From: an uncultured Saprospiraceae bacterium
GTDB lineage: Bacteria > Bacteroidota > Bacteroidia > Chitinophagales > Saprospiraceae
Length of the DNA: 64,000 nt
Assembly: GCA_938007965.1 (NCBI GenBank)
Contig: CALLMH010000025.1
Coordinates: 1-64,000, forward strand
Direction of reading: 5' to 3'
Under the pieces are notes generated by a model. It had not been told where the DNA came from. It worked only from the letters and a program-made list of their open reading frames with translations, and made no database searches. A program made the position numbers and the translations under genes. Numbering within the stretch: the stretch's first letter is position 1; the number at the start of each line of letters is the position of its first letter. This document shows positions 10,206-18,924 of this stretch, piece by piece.

Positions 10206-10967
10206 TTAATATCTTCTGCTGATGAGTTTGATGAAGTTAGTTGCTTTCTTTATTTTTGATTCACTTGCCCAGTTTTGCTCTACAGCGATACCATTAACAA
10301 GATAATCTCTTGCTTGTTCTAGTGAGGCTAATTTATCGAGTTCTCGCATTGTAGTATTGAATATACTCGTGTCTCCTCCGAATAATTCATTCACGGTGAA
10401 TATGCGCTCATTAATACCCATGCACTTGGTCAAGTCAGAAATTGGGGATCTACTCAATTTGTCAGAAAGCTCACTTATTGTCTCAGATTCAAATAGTGCT
10501 GTCAATTCAGGAGATACATTATTATGAGAGGCTGGCTCTTCTTCAGACGTTTCTATAGGTGTAATCGGTTGACTAACCGTACTATTTTCTATTATTGGAG
10601 ATGCGGCGGAGGCTTCTATGACTGGTTCGCTTACGGTAGATACGATCTGCTCTATAGGTGTTTCCTGCGGATAAGAAGTTTCTTTTATTTCCTGGCGGAC
10701 AACATCTGCGATGGCTACTGGTGGAGGAGTGTGTACGGGAGCACTTGATTCTTGAGCCACATGATTTCCGCTTTCCTTCTTACTTTTACCTGCAGATTTA
10801 TTTGATTTTTTTTGTCCTTCGTCCTCATTGATTACTTTTTCATACATATCTCTTATGTAGCTAAGCAATAGATCTTTTTCGATACTACTAATATGATCTT
10901 CATCTCTCATGTTGTCGAGAAGTTGATTTATTTTTTTAGCTGCTTTTTCTACTTTTTTGAAATTCAT
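10206..10967 (-). CDS. Conserved Bacteroidota protein with linker and small C-terminal helical domain
   Basis: 253 residues in three parts: a charged helical N-terminus (residues ~1-50, KVEKAAKKINQLLDNM), a long low-complexity linker rich in Pro, Ser, Thr and Glu (~55-165), and a compact C-terminal domain (~165-253) with DLTKCMGINERIFTVNELFGGD and a final NWASESKIKKATNFIKLISRRY. I recall this C-terminal pattern from uncharacterised Bacteroidota proteins, but no function is attached to it. It is cytoplasmic, since there is no signal or membrane segment. It lies upstream of the rhomboid gene and downstream of obg on the same strand. Confidence 0.7.
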   Translation of the reverse strand: MNFKKVEKAAKKINQLLDNMRDEDHISSIEKDLLLSYIRDMYEKVINEDEGQKKSNKSAGKSKKESGNHVAQESSAPVHTPPPVAIADVVRQEIKETSYPQETPIEQIVSTVSEPVIEASAASPIIENSTVSQPITPIETSEEEPASHNNVSPELTALFESETISELSDKLSRSPISDLTKCMGINERIFTVNELFGGDTSIFNTTMRELDKLASLEQARDYLVNGIAVEQNWASESKIKKATNFIKLISRRY

Positions 10968-11020
10968 TATTGAAACTTTTAATTCTAAGTTTATTTCTAT
11001 ACGACCTTTTATGATTTGAT

Positions 11021-12013
11021 CTATTTATTCATCATCTTCCACAGTTCATCTTTTAGTTCTACTAGTCCTTTCTGTGCTACTGAAGAGAAGAATAGATGCG
11101 GAATATCTATTTTGATGGTTTCGGATATTAACGTTTCCATCTCTTGATCTAGCATGTCAGACTTTGATATTGCTAGTAATCGAGGCTTATCTAGTAATTC
11201 GGGATTGTATAATTCTAGTTCATTGAGTAATATCTCATAGGACTTAGTGATGTCTTCTGCATCCGCAGGCACCATGAATAAGAGTACAGAGTTTCTTTCT
11301 ATATGTCTTAGGAATCTAGTTCCGAGTCCCTTCCCTTGACTGGCATGCTCGATGATTCCTGGGATATCAGCCATCACGAATGATTTGCTATCTCTGTAAT
11401 TGACGATGCCTAAGTTGGGTACTAGCGTAGTGAATTCGTAATTACCGATTTTAGGCTTTGCGGCTGTTATTACAGATAGAAGTGTTGATTTTCCTGCATT
11501 TGGAAATCCTACCAGTCCTACATCAGCGAGTACTTTTAGTTCTAGAAGTTTCCATTCTTGCTTGCCTGGTATTCCTGGCTGGGCATATTGTGGAGCTTGG
11601 TTGGTTGAAGTTTTGAAATTATGATTCCCTAGACCACCTTTACCACCTTCGAGTAAGATTTCCATTTGGCCATCTTCCGTTATTTCGAATAATGTCTCTC
11701 CCGTTTCTACATCTTTTGCTACTGTGCCTAGTGGTACTTGTAGGATGATGTCTTCACCTTGTGCTCCAGAGCTACGACTACCACCTCCTGGTTCTCCATG
11801 CGAAGCTTTGATATGGCGCTTATATTTGAGATGGAGTAGTGTCCACATCTGCTTATTTCCTTCTACGAGGATATGACCTCCACGACCACCGTTTCCACCA
11901 TCTGGACCACCATGTGGGGTATACATCTCTCTACGGAAATGAGAACTACCTGGACCTCCGTTTCCAGATCGACAGCTGATTTTTACGTAATCTACAAAGT
12001 TTTGGCCTGCCAT
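11021..12013 (-). CDS. obgE: Obg-family GTPase
   Basis: 330 residues. The glycine-rich Obg domain (residues 1-~158) starts NFVDYVKI and has the GGxGG runs that form its six-helix fold. The G domain follows with G1 GFPNAGKS, G3 DIPGI and G4 SKSD. Obg is essential in most bacteria; it links the GTP/ppGpp state to late assembly of the 50S ribosomal subunit. It lacks the extended C-terminal domain of some Gram-positive Obg proteins. It lies 41 bases downstream of adk and probably shares its transcript, although a TAnnTTTG element also lies just ahead of it. Confidence 0.97.
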   Translation of the reverse strand: MAGQNFVDYVKISCRSGNGGPGSSHFRREMYTPHGGPDGGNGGRGGHILVEGNKQMWTLLHLKYKRHIKASHGEPGGGSRSSGAQGEDIILQVPLGTVAKDVETGETLFEITEDGQMEILLEGGKGGLGNHNFKTSTNQAPQYAQPGIPGKQEWKLLELKVLADVGLVGFPNAGKSTLLSVITAAKPKIGNYEFTTLVPNLGIVNYRDSKSFVMADIPGIIEHASQGKGLGTRFLRHIERNSVLLFMVPADAEDITKSYEILLNELELYNPELLDKPRLLAISKSDMLDQEMETLISETIKIDIPHLFFSSVAQKGLVELKDELWKMMNK

Positions 12014-12029
12014 TAAGTTGGTTTCTGTA

Positions 12030-12037
12030 CAAATTTA
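12030..12037 (-). promoter_or_regulatory. Possible -7 element for obgE
   Basis: Reads TAAATTTG on the minus strand, 17 bases ahead of the obgE start codon in the adk-obgE gap. The spacing to a TTG is only 14 bases, so it is a weak candidate. Confidence 0.3.
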
Positions 12038-12054
12038 GAATTGAAAATGGACAA

Positions 12055-12630
12055 TTATTTAGCATCGTCTATTGCTCCTTTGAGTCTATCAAAAATATCC
12101 TCGATAGATCCCATTCCAGCTATTTTGGTAGATTTGTCTACCTTATCATAGTAATCATATACTTGAGCAGTCTCGTTATTATATACTCCGATTCGGTTTC
12201 TGATTATTTCTTCATCATTGTCATCCGCTCTACCAGAGGTAAGCCCCCTGTTTAGTAATCGCTTCACAATCTCATCGTCATCTACGTCCAAAGCTACGAG
12301 TGCTGTGACTTCACAATCTTTCTCAGCTAAAAACGAGTCTAGTGATTCTGCTTGTGCAATGGTTCGAGGAAATCCATCAAAAATGTAGCCCTTTACATCG
12401 GGGTTAGCATCTACTTTGTTTTTAAGCATCCCTATGGTCACTTTATCGGGTACTAGTTCCCCTTTTGAGATGTAACTTTTAGCTTCCAAGCCTAGAGGAG
12501 TATTGTTACCCATTTCATATCTGAATAGGTCTCCAGTAGATATATGTAGAAGACCGTAATGATCTACTAGATTATTGGCCTGTGTTCCTTTTCCTGATCC
12601 AGGTGGTCCAAAAAGTATTATGTTCAGCAT
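12055..12630 (-). CDS. adk: Adenylate kinase, short form
   Basis: Interconverts ATP + AMP and 2 ADP. The 191-residue length is that of the short type: the LID between RLLNRGLTSGRADD and NRIGVYN is brief and has no zinc-binding Cys set. The P-loop is GPPGSGKGTQ (residues ~8-17); the AMP-binding region has STGDLFR and the FDGFPRT motif. It lies upstream of obgE in the same direction. Confidence 0.97.
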   Translation of the reverse strand: MLNIILFGPPGSGKGTQANNLVDHYGLLHISTGDLFRYEMGNNTPLGLEAKSYISKGELVPDKVTIGMLKNKVDANPDVKGYIFDGFPRTIAQAESLDSFLAEKDCEVTALVALDVDDDEIVKRLLNRGLTSGRADDNDEEIIRNRIGVYNNETAQVYDYYDKVDKSTKIAGMGSIEDIFDRLKGAIDDAK

Positions 12631-12697
12631 AGTAATTCTCTTTTATAAAAAATGTGTAAATTGTAATTTAGACTTTGTAAATAGTCTTGTAAGCCTA

Positions 12698-12705
12698 CAA
12701 AAGTA
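12698..12705 (-). promoter_or_regulatory. Bacteroidota -7 element for adk
   Basis: Reads TACTTTTG on the minus strand, 67 bases ahead of the adk start codon. No convincing -33 TTG is at the usual distance. A TTAAC-AG-GTTAA inverted repeat lies just upstream (12709-12720). Confidence 0.4.
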
Positions 12706-12815
12706 AGATTAACAGGTTAATTAAGAGACCTTATGTACCAAAAGTTCTTATTTGATTCACTCATTTAGCTATGTTTTTTCATAATTATGATTTTAGAACC
12801 TCTTTGCCATCTGAT

Positions 12816-13373
12816 TTAAAGCACATCACGACCAAATAGATATCTTTTTTGCCAGTATTTCGAGTTTGAAATATCATCAATTACGACTCCTCTCGAACTC
12901 GTACTGTGTATTACTTCTAGTTTATTTCTATTTACATTCGCTACGATTCCTACATGAGATACTTTATTTCTACTTCCAAAAAATACCAGATCTCCCTTCT
13001 TGAGTTCCTTCATTGATTTTTTCTTTCCTTTTTTTGCTTGCTGATAGGATGGACCATTTACTTGTACACCATTTTCCTTGTACACATGCGTTGTAAATCC
13101 TGAGCAGTCAAATCCTGATGATGGTTTCTTACCTCCATATACGTAGGGTCTTCCGATATACTTTTTTGCTGTATTTACTATTCCTGCTCGTTTGGAAGAG
13201 GATGCTGTATATGATTTTACTGTAGATTTCTTCGTGCTAGTCCTTGATATTCTTTCAGTTCTATTCTTTTTAGTATAGGTATTCGCATATCGCTGATTAC
13301 TACTACAAGAAAAAAATAAAAATATAATGACCACACTAAGCAGCGTAATAGGATTGAATTCGTTTTTAAACAT
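12816..13373 (-). CDS. NlpC/P60 (C40) peptidoglycan endopeptidase, lipoprotein
   Basis: About 185 residues. The lipoprotein signal ends in the lipobox FFSC (Cys ~23), then comes a Lys/Arg/Ser/Thr-rich linker, then the NlpC/P60 domain: the catalytic Cys in FDCSGFT (~90), His in SHVGIV (~140) and a third polar residue, His, in VIHSTS (~156). The family cuts the D-Glu to diaminopimelate bond in wall stem peptides. A TTG three codons upstream is also possible. A -7 element overlaps that TTG and ends 6 bases before the ATG, which favours the ATG. Confidence 0.93.
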   Translation of the reverse strand: MFKNEFNPITLLSVVIIFLFFSCSSNQRYANTYTKKNRTERISRTSTKKSTVKSYTASSSKRAGIVNTAKKYIGRPYVYGGKKPSSGFDCSGFTTHVYKENGVQVNGPSYQQAKKGKKKSMKELKKGDLVFFGSRNKVSHVGIVANVNRNKLEVIHSTSSRGVVIDDISNSKYWQKRYLFGRDVL

Positions 13374-13379
13374 ATAGGA

Positions 13380-13387
13380 CAAAATTA
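13380..13387 (-). promoter_or_regulatory. -7 element abutting the NlpC/P60 start codon
   Basis: Reads TAATTTTG on the minus strand; six bases separate it from the ATG at 13373. If used, the mRNA would have almost no leader. Confidence 0.35.
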
Positions 13388-13435
13388 AATTGAGTTGTAA
13401 TTACTCATATTTGTTAAAAATTGCTTTCAAAAATT

Positions 13436-13467
13436 GGCTCGAACTTAATTGTTTGAGCCTTTTTTTA
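13436..13467 (+). terminator. Orphan rho-independent terminator
   Basis: GGCTCGAAC and GTTTGAGCC form a 9-bp stem with one G-U pair and a 6-base loop, followed by eight T on the plus strand. No plus-strand gene precedes it, since the genes on both sides are minus-strand. On the minus strand the stem is followed only by AATTTTTG. Confidence 0.65.
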
Positions 13468-13486
13468 TTATTGCATTATTAGGTTA

Positions 13487-13522
13487 TTAATTTTAATACA
13501 GTTGTTTATGTATTAAAATTAA
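13487..13522. repeat. Perfect 13-bp AT-rich inverted repeat
   Basis: TTAATTTTAATAC and GTATTAAAATTAA are exact complements separated by 10 bases, 20 bases downstream of the orphan terminator. It may be an operator or an RNA hairpin; no protein can be assigned. The rest of the 350-base gap between the NlpC/P60 and DUF4920 genes shows only the terminators listed. Confidence 0.6.
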
Positions 13523-13660
13523 GTATTATATGTCAAAAATAATGCCATCTAAATTGTATTTGTTTTCGTGATTGTAATCTATCTTTGGATTAAGATAACT
13601 CATTGATTTTGGTTTTCAGTATGCGTCATTAGCTGAATTGGTGTAATTAGGCGATGAAAT

Positions 13661-13698
13661 AAAAAAGCCTTAGGTACCAATCAAGATACCCAAGGCTT
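13661..13698 (-). terminator. Terminator of the DUF4920 gene
   Basis: On the minus strand GCCTTGGGTATC pairs with GGTACCTAAGGC (10 of 12 positions), followed by TTTTTT. It begins 26 bases after the DUF4920 stop codon. Confidence 0.85.
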
Positions 13699-13723
13699 AT
13701 AGTTTCGTGTATTTATATTTTGA

Positions 13724-14212
13724 CTATAGGATGATTACTCCATCTGCCATAAATTTCAACTCAGTCACAGGTTCTGTGATGGCCGCTATTTCTTCAGGTG
13801 ATTTGCCTTCGTCCTCGGCGTAGTGTCTTAGTTCTTCTACAGTAGTTTCTTCAGTATATGCTCTTCCTTGCAAGATGGCCACATTTCCAGAAGCATCAAG
13901 AGGCATGAAGAAACCATAATCTTTGAACTTTACGAAGAATCCTTCGTCATCATTATTGGTCTCAGAGACTATATTCATCCAGCATCCTTTCGCCTGACAA
14001 ACACCGTCTATCTTACCTTTCAATTTTACATTTTCTACGGTTTCGTTTGTTTTAAGTTTTTCTATCAGTTCTTCATATGATATGGCTCCGTCTGGTGTGA
14101 TTTTTTCGCCGAAGAAGGCCATCCCATTTTCTATAGTTGTAGGTTCTGATTTATTCTTACATGAAGAAAAGGCAAAGATTCCAATCAGTAGTAATGCAAT
14201 AATATTTTTCAT
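13724..14212 (-). CDS. DUF4920-domain lipoprotein
   Basis: 162 residues. The lipoprotein signal has the lipobox FSSC (Cys ~18). The DUF4920 domain is clear: FGEKITPDGAISYEEL at its start, KLKGKIDGVCQAKGCWMNI with the two conserved Cys in CxxxGCW, and FVKFKDYGFFMPLD. The function of the domain is not established; the Cys pair followed by Trp suggests metal or redox chemistry in the periplasm, which is only an inference. It is a single gene with its own terminator. Confidence 0.85.
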   Translation of the reverse strand: MKNIIALLLIGIFAFSSCKNKSEPTTIENGMAFFGEKITPDGAISYEELIEKLKTNETVENVKLKGKIDGVCQAKGCWMNIVSETNNDDEGFFVKFKDYGFFMPLDASGNVAILQGRAYTEETTVEELRHYAEDEGKSPEEIAAITEPVTELKFMADGVIIL

Positions 14213-14459
14213 AATTAATTAAGTTTTTAATTTATACTTCAGGTAAATAAACTAAGAAATCACAATATAATTATACTCACAATAGTTTTATCTTGAAATA
14301 TGGAGAAATCTACTGTAGGTTTTTTCTATTTATTATTTCATTCTAATCAAAGATTGCTTATAGAGACATTATACATTAAGAAACCAATAAAATGAATATA
14401 GTCACATAGTGTGGCAGTGATCGTGGGGCGATCCGAAGACTTCGTTTTATATTTAATTA

Positions 14460-16190
14460 ATGTCGAAAAGTATCATCATGAAATTCTCACCGATTGGATT
14501 ATTCAGAAGATTTTTAAAATTACAGTTCACTTTAGGTCTATCTCAAGATAGTCTGAAGAGAAAAACTGATCATAAGTCACAGCTCAACAAAACACCGAAC
14601 ATAGGATTCTATGTGTTTTTTGCCGCGGGTAGAAGTCCTATAATTTTACCGAAGACTTTATTTTTTATAGTCATTTTCCTATCGGGGATATCGAGTGTAT
14701 CTATGGCCAATTGTGTGCAAGGAAACTGTAACAACGGTAAAGGGGTCTACATCACTCCCGATGGCAATAAGTATATCGGGGTTTTCAAAAATAGTAAGAT
14801 ACACGGAGAGGGAAAATGGGTCTCCCGTCATGGAGATAGCTATAAGGGACAGTTTGCAAATGGACGTTCGGAGGGAAAAGGAAAACTCGAACTAGCCAAT
14901 GGAGAGTTTTATATAGGTGATTTTGTAAATGGAAAATTTCATGGAAAGGGAAAGTACAGTTTCCTAAATGGAGATGACTACATCGGACAATGGCAATATG
15001 GAAAAATGCACGGCGAAGGTACTTATTATTTCAGCAATGGTACGCAGAAGAAGGGGCAATACGTAGACGGTAAATTGATCATCAAACGAGAAGAGGTAAA
15101 GCCTGAAATAAGCACTCATAATACCTTCAATGAAGCTGCAATAGTATCACTAGATGAAGTGACTAAGGATTGTACTCAGATAGACTGTCACCAAGAATTG
15201 GGAATATTCACATATGGTGACGGTACGAGATATATCGGAGAATTTATGAATGGCTACCCAAATGGTCAAGGTAGATGTGAATTTGCCAATGGTGATATCT
15301 ATGAGGGAGAATGGAAGATGCATGCTCCTGATGGCAAAGGGGTGCTTACTTTCGCCTCGGGAAGAAAACATGCAGCCATATGGGAACAAGGAATCCCTAA
15401 AGAGCAGCTTTTGGATGACTATGAATATATACCAAAGTTTAAAAATGAAACAAAAACGTACGATGAGTCTGTGGAGGTATTTGCTCTAGTAGTAGGTGTA
15501 GCTAATTATCAGCATATGCCATCACTGAAGTATACTGATGACGATGCGTACCAACTGTATGCATTCCTCAAGAGTCCAGAAGGGGGAGCAATACCAAATG
15601 AAAATATTAAAGTACTGGTGGATGACGTAGCTACGAAGAATAATATATTACTATCGATGGATCAATTATTCTCCAAGGCGGATGCCAACGATGTGATACT
15701 GCTCTATATGTCAGGACATGGACTGGAAGGATCATTTATCCCTAGTGATTTCGATGGGTATCAAAACCAGCTTAGCTACAATGCTATCAATAACATCCTC
15801 AATGAATCAGAGGCGAAACATAAGTTGCTCATAGCGGATGCATGTTATTCTGGAAGTCTGGTAGCGAGCCGAGGTAGTTCGTATGCTCCAGCTGTAAATA
15901 ACTATTACAATATCTTAGAAAATCTAGAATCAGGAGGTACAGCGATGCTCCTCTCATCAGCGGCAAAGGAAGTCTCTCTTGAGTATTCTGGATTAAGACA
16001 GGGGGTATTCTCTCATTTTCTTATGCAAGGTCTCAGCGGCCATGCAGATCAAAACCATAATAAAGTGGTCACGATATCCGAACTGTATCAATACTTGTAC
16101 AATGGAGTAAGAGATTACACTCAAAATGCACAAAGTCCAATACTTACGGGAAGTTACAATAGAGAGATGCCGGTAGCTGTCATCAGATAA
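14460..16190 (+). CDS. MORN-repeat protein with C-terminal caspase-like (C14) protease domain
   Basis: 576 residues. After an unusual basic N-terminus comes a hydrophobic segment (~64-82) ending VSMA, read as a signal peptide or anchor. Residues ~90-205 hold about five MORN repeats (GxGxYxxxDGxxYxGxFxNGxxHG) and ~247-308 hold about three more. The caspase-like domain covers ~338-576: EVFALVVGVANY, catalytic His in YMSGHGLEG (~420) and Cys in IADACYSGS (~462), so the dyad is intact. Metacaspase-like proteases of this form usually cut after basic residues. A GTG at codon 52 (14613) would give a normal-length signal peptide and may be the true start. MORN repeats probably bind lipid or protein; the substrate is unknown. 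Confidence 0.9.
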   Translation: MSKSIIMKFSPIGLFRRFLKLQFTLGLSQDSLKRKTDHKSQLNKTPNIGFYVFFAAGRSPIILPKTLFFIVIFLSGISSVSMANCVQGNCNNGKGVYITPDGNKYIGVFKNSKIHGEGKWVSRHGDSYKGQFANGRSEGKGKLELANGEFYIGDFVNGKFHGKGKYSFLNGDDYIGQWQYGKMHGEGTYYFSNGTQKKGQYVDGKLIIKREEVKPEISTHNTFNEAAIVSLDEVTKDCTQIDCHQELGIFTYGDGTRYIGEFMNGYPNGQGRCEFANGDIYEGEWKMHAPDGKGVLTFASGRKHAAIWEQGIPKEQLLDDYEYIPKFKNETKTYDESVEVFALVVGVANYQHMPSLKYTDDDAYQLYAFLKSPEGGAIPNENIKVLVDDVATKNNILLSMDQLFSKADANDVILLYMSGHGLEGSFIPSDFDGYQNQLSYNAINNILNESEAKHKLLIADACYSGSLVASRGSSYAPAVNNYYNILENLESGGTAMLLSSAAKEVSLEYSGLRQGVFSHFLMQGLSGHADQNHNKVVTISELYQYLYNGVRDYTQNAQSPILTGSYNREMPVAVIR

Positions 16191-16338
16191 ACGGCGTTGC
16201 GCAAATTAGAATAGAACTAAAAACCCAAAAACATGGGACATTTCACTTTGATTGATAGATTCAACAAAAATCATAGAAGATGACACAGTGAAATGTACCT
16301 AAGTAATATTGCAACATTTGAGGCTTATATTTTTGAGA

Positions 16339-17028
16339 CTAGACGATTTCGCTTTCTAGCAGATCTAAGTCTCTCACCAATAATCTTTTTCTATTGAATG
16401 TAAGTAAGTTATCTGTTCTTAGTTCATTGAGGACAGTAGTTACGGTTTGTCGAGAAGTAGCGGTGAGATTAGCGATTTCCTGATGGGTGATGAATTTTCG
16501 AACTACCCATTCATAACCGACTCTTTGACCGTTTTTCTTTACTAAGTCTACTAAGTATTCTACGATTCTACTTCTACTATCTTTGAATACGAGAGACTCT
16601 AATCTTGATTCCATCTCCAATACACGACTTCCCATTATCTTCATGAAAAACAGGCTGAGACCATTGTGATCTTTCATCATGCTCTTCATTTCACCTGTAG
16701 TAAGTACACATGCCTGGCAATCTTCCATAGCATAGGCGAAATCCCTTCTTTTTGATTCTCCGATCATGGATAATTCACCGAATACTTCCCCTTTATTTAA
16801 GATCGCTTTGGTGATTTCCTTTCCATTCTCTCCATATGAACCAATTTTTACTCTACCTTCATTCAAAAAGAAAACCTTATCACTGCTCTGTTCGGGCATG
16901 TATATGTAATCACCTTTTTTAAAATTTTTCTGAGAGTGCGAATTCTCATTATGCACCCCTAATTTTTGCGGACAGAATATACCGGTTACGTCTATATTTT
17001 CTAAATACCATAGAGATTGATCCTTCAT
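16339..17028 (-). CDS. Crp/Fnr-family transcriptional regulator
   Basis: 229 residues: a cyclic-nucleotide-binding-type beta barrel (KKGDYIYMPEQSSDKVFFLNEGRVKIGSYGENGKEI, then GEVFGELSMIGES), a dimer helix, and a C-terminal winged helix with the recognition segment THQEIANLTATSRQTVTTVLNELR. There is no Fnr-type Cys cluster. The effector cannot be told from the sequence; the second-shell cAMP residues of Crp are not clearly conserved. It is monocistronic and convergent with the MORN-caspase gene. Confidence 0.92.
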   Translation of the reverse strand: MKDQSLWYLENIDVTGIFCPQKLGVHNENSHSQKNFKKGDYIYMPEQSSDKVFFLNEGRVKIGSYGENGKEITKAILNKGEVFGELSMIGESKRRDFAYAMEDCQACVLTTGEMKSMMKDHNGLSLFFMKIMGSRVLEMESRLESLVFKDSRSRIVEYLVDLVKKNGQRVGYEWVVRKFITHQEIANLTATSRQTVTTVLNELRTDNLLTFNRKRLLVRDLDLLESEIV

Positions 17029-17473
17029 ATATTTTAGATTTGAAAAGGGTGTTGTTGATTTTAAGCATAAAAATAAGTAATCTCGAACAGAGATTCATTA
17101 AAAATTAATTGTTTGCTTGATTTATAACTGTATTGCAGACGTTTCGATCATTCATTATCTGATTTTGTGATTTTCTTAGCAAGGGTGAAGTTATATTAAA
17201 TTTTTTGTTAAAAATCAGACTATCAAAGAATTTGCTCCAGCTCCTATATCCTTAATACTCAATTTGTCGTGCAGCCTTATTACTTATTGTGATTATGGTA
17301 TGCATTATCCCTACACTGCTGATCAACTCGAAATAATATGAAGTCACTATATTTTGCAAATCAAGCGATTAAGCAAAATTTAGATTGCCAACATGAAATT
17401 TGAAAATCATCAGAAACATTATTGAGAAATACACCTTTTCTTGCGGATTGATCTATGATGCTATGCAATTTAC
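17029..17473. other. Divergent intergenic region, Crp-like gene to MscS gene
   Basis: About 445 AT-rich bases between divergent genes. No RNA gene, repeat or convincing hairpin was seen other than the -7 element next to the MscS start. Confidence 0.5.
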
Positions 17474-17481
17474 TAAATTTG
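17474..17481 (+). promoter_or_regulatory. -7 element abutting the MscS start codon
   Basis: TAAATTTG ends four bases before the ATG at 17486. A TTG lies 23 bases further upstream (17448). A transcript from here would begin at or next to the start codon. Confidence 0.35.
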
Positions 17482-17485
17482 TAGG

Positions 17486-18841
17486 ATGCTAAACAGACTT
17501 TTAAATTTTGAACTATATCGAATAGGTGAAATACAATTTGACGTTGGTCAATTATTGGGTTTGTTATTTATTATTTTCATGGCATCCATATTATGGCGAT
17601 TGACCAAAGCAAAGTGGCGGATAGCATTCTTCGAAGACAATGATGTAGATCTACCCAATCGTAAAAGGTTTGGAAGATTATTGCGCCAGCTGATTATTTT
17701 GTTTACCGTTTTTATCGGTATTCGGATGCTTGGTCTAGACTTCGAACTATACAATTCTGGTGGAGAAGGGGAGGTAGGAGCGATCGTGCTCAATTACAGT
17801 ATCGTGCTCATAGCCCTCATTATTCTTGTGTTGGCATGGCTGACGGAGTGGTTTTTTTCTAATATATTGATCAATAGATACGAGAAAGATCGTAAAGAAG
17901 AACCGATTAGTAATTATACTGAGACATTCGGTGAGGTAAGATCCAAGGTGACCCGACTGGTACAGTATATAGTCATCATACTAGCGGGTATGGCTATTAT
18001 TAGCAATTTTGGTTTGGATTTCACTATTTTCGATTATGATGGAGAAGATGGCAAAGAATTATTCTCACCGAGTCGCATCTTAGTTATTTTATTGATATTT
18101 CTTCTGGCTCGGCTTTTCATTTGGATCCTTACGCAGGTGACACTCTACAGCTTATTCAAGAGAAAGGAGGTAGACCAAGGCACTCGTTTTGCCATCAATC
18201 AATTGCTCAAATATCTTATATACTTAATCGCATCCTATCTAGCACTAAAGAGTTTGGGAGTGAATATGACGCTCATTCTCGGAGGTGCGGCGGCATTGTT
18301 GGTCGGTATTGGTCTTGGACTTCAGCAAACGTTCAATGACTTCTTCTCGGGATTGGTCCTACTCTTCGAACGATCAGTGTCGGTGGGAGACATACTAGAC
18401 GTCAATGGTCAGGTAGGCGCAGTAAAAAAGATAGGACTGAGATCTTCTATCATAGAGACCCGAGGTAATAGATCATTCATAGTTCCCAATTCCAAATTGG
18501 TCAATGACAATGTGCAAAACTGGTCTCATTTCGTAGATCATGGTCGATTTCAAGTGGATGTAGGTGTAGCATACGGAAGTAATACCGCTCTAGTAAAGCG
18601 ACTGCTCTTGGAAGCTGTGAATGAACATCATTTGGTATTAGATTATCCAGTGCCATTTGTAAGATTTGGTGAGTTTGCTGATAGTTCGCTTAACTTCTCG
18701 GTTTTGTTTTTTACGAATCGGTTTTTGATCGTAGAGGACATAAAAAGTGATATCAGATTCAAGATCGACAAGGCATTTAGAGATAATAATATCAGTATAC
18801 CATTCCCACAACGGGATGTATGGATGCGTAATGAGCCTTGA
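17486..18841 (+). CDS. MscS-family mechanosensitive ion channel (large form)
   Basis: 451 residues with about five membrane segments before the conserved channel region. The pore helix and beta domain are clear: LGGAAALLVGIGLGLQQ, FNDFFSGLVLLFE, then VGDILDVNGQVGAVKKIGLRSS and FIVPNSKLVNDNVQNWS. These channels open under membrane tension to release solutes during osmotic downshock. The extra N-terminal segments distinguish it from the 272-residue MscS protein encoded near 35 kb. Confidence 0.93.
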   Translation: MLNRLLNFELYRIGEIQFDVGQLLGLLFIIFMASILWRLTKAKWRIAFFEDNDVDLPNRKRFGRLLRQLIILFTVFIGIRMLGLDFELYNSGGEGEVGAIVLNYSIVLIALIILVLAWLTEWFFSNILINRYEKDRKEEPISNYTETFGEVRSKVTRLVQYIVIILAGMAIISNFGLDFTIFDYDGEDGKELFSPSRILVILLIFLLARLFIWILTQVTLYSLFKRKEVDQGTRFAINQLLKYLIYLIASYLALKSLGVNMTLILGGAAALLVGIGLGLQQTFNDFFSGLVLLFERSVSVGDILDVNGQVGAVKKIGLRSSIIETRGNRSFIVPNSKLVNDNVQNWSHFVDHGRFQVDVGVAYGSNTALVKRLLLEAVNEHHLVLDYPVPFVRFGEFADSSLNFSVLFFTNRFLIVEDIKSDIRFKIDKAFRDNNISIPFPQRDVWMRNEP

Positions 18842-18924
18842 TGGTTTCAAGTCGAAATTATGGTAGAATTATTCTAAGTGAATTCTTAATTTGTAATTAA
18901 TAATGGATTAAAAAAAAATAGCGA

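Noticed and set aside
16238..16296. 10-bp inverted repeat (ACATTTCACT and AGTGAAATGT) between the MORN-caspase and Crp-like genes
   Set aside because: The 39-base loop and lack of a T-run argue against a terminator; with only 10 bp it could be chance, although a regulator site is possible.
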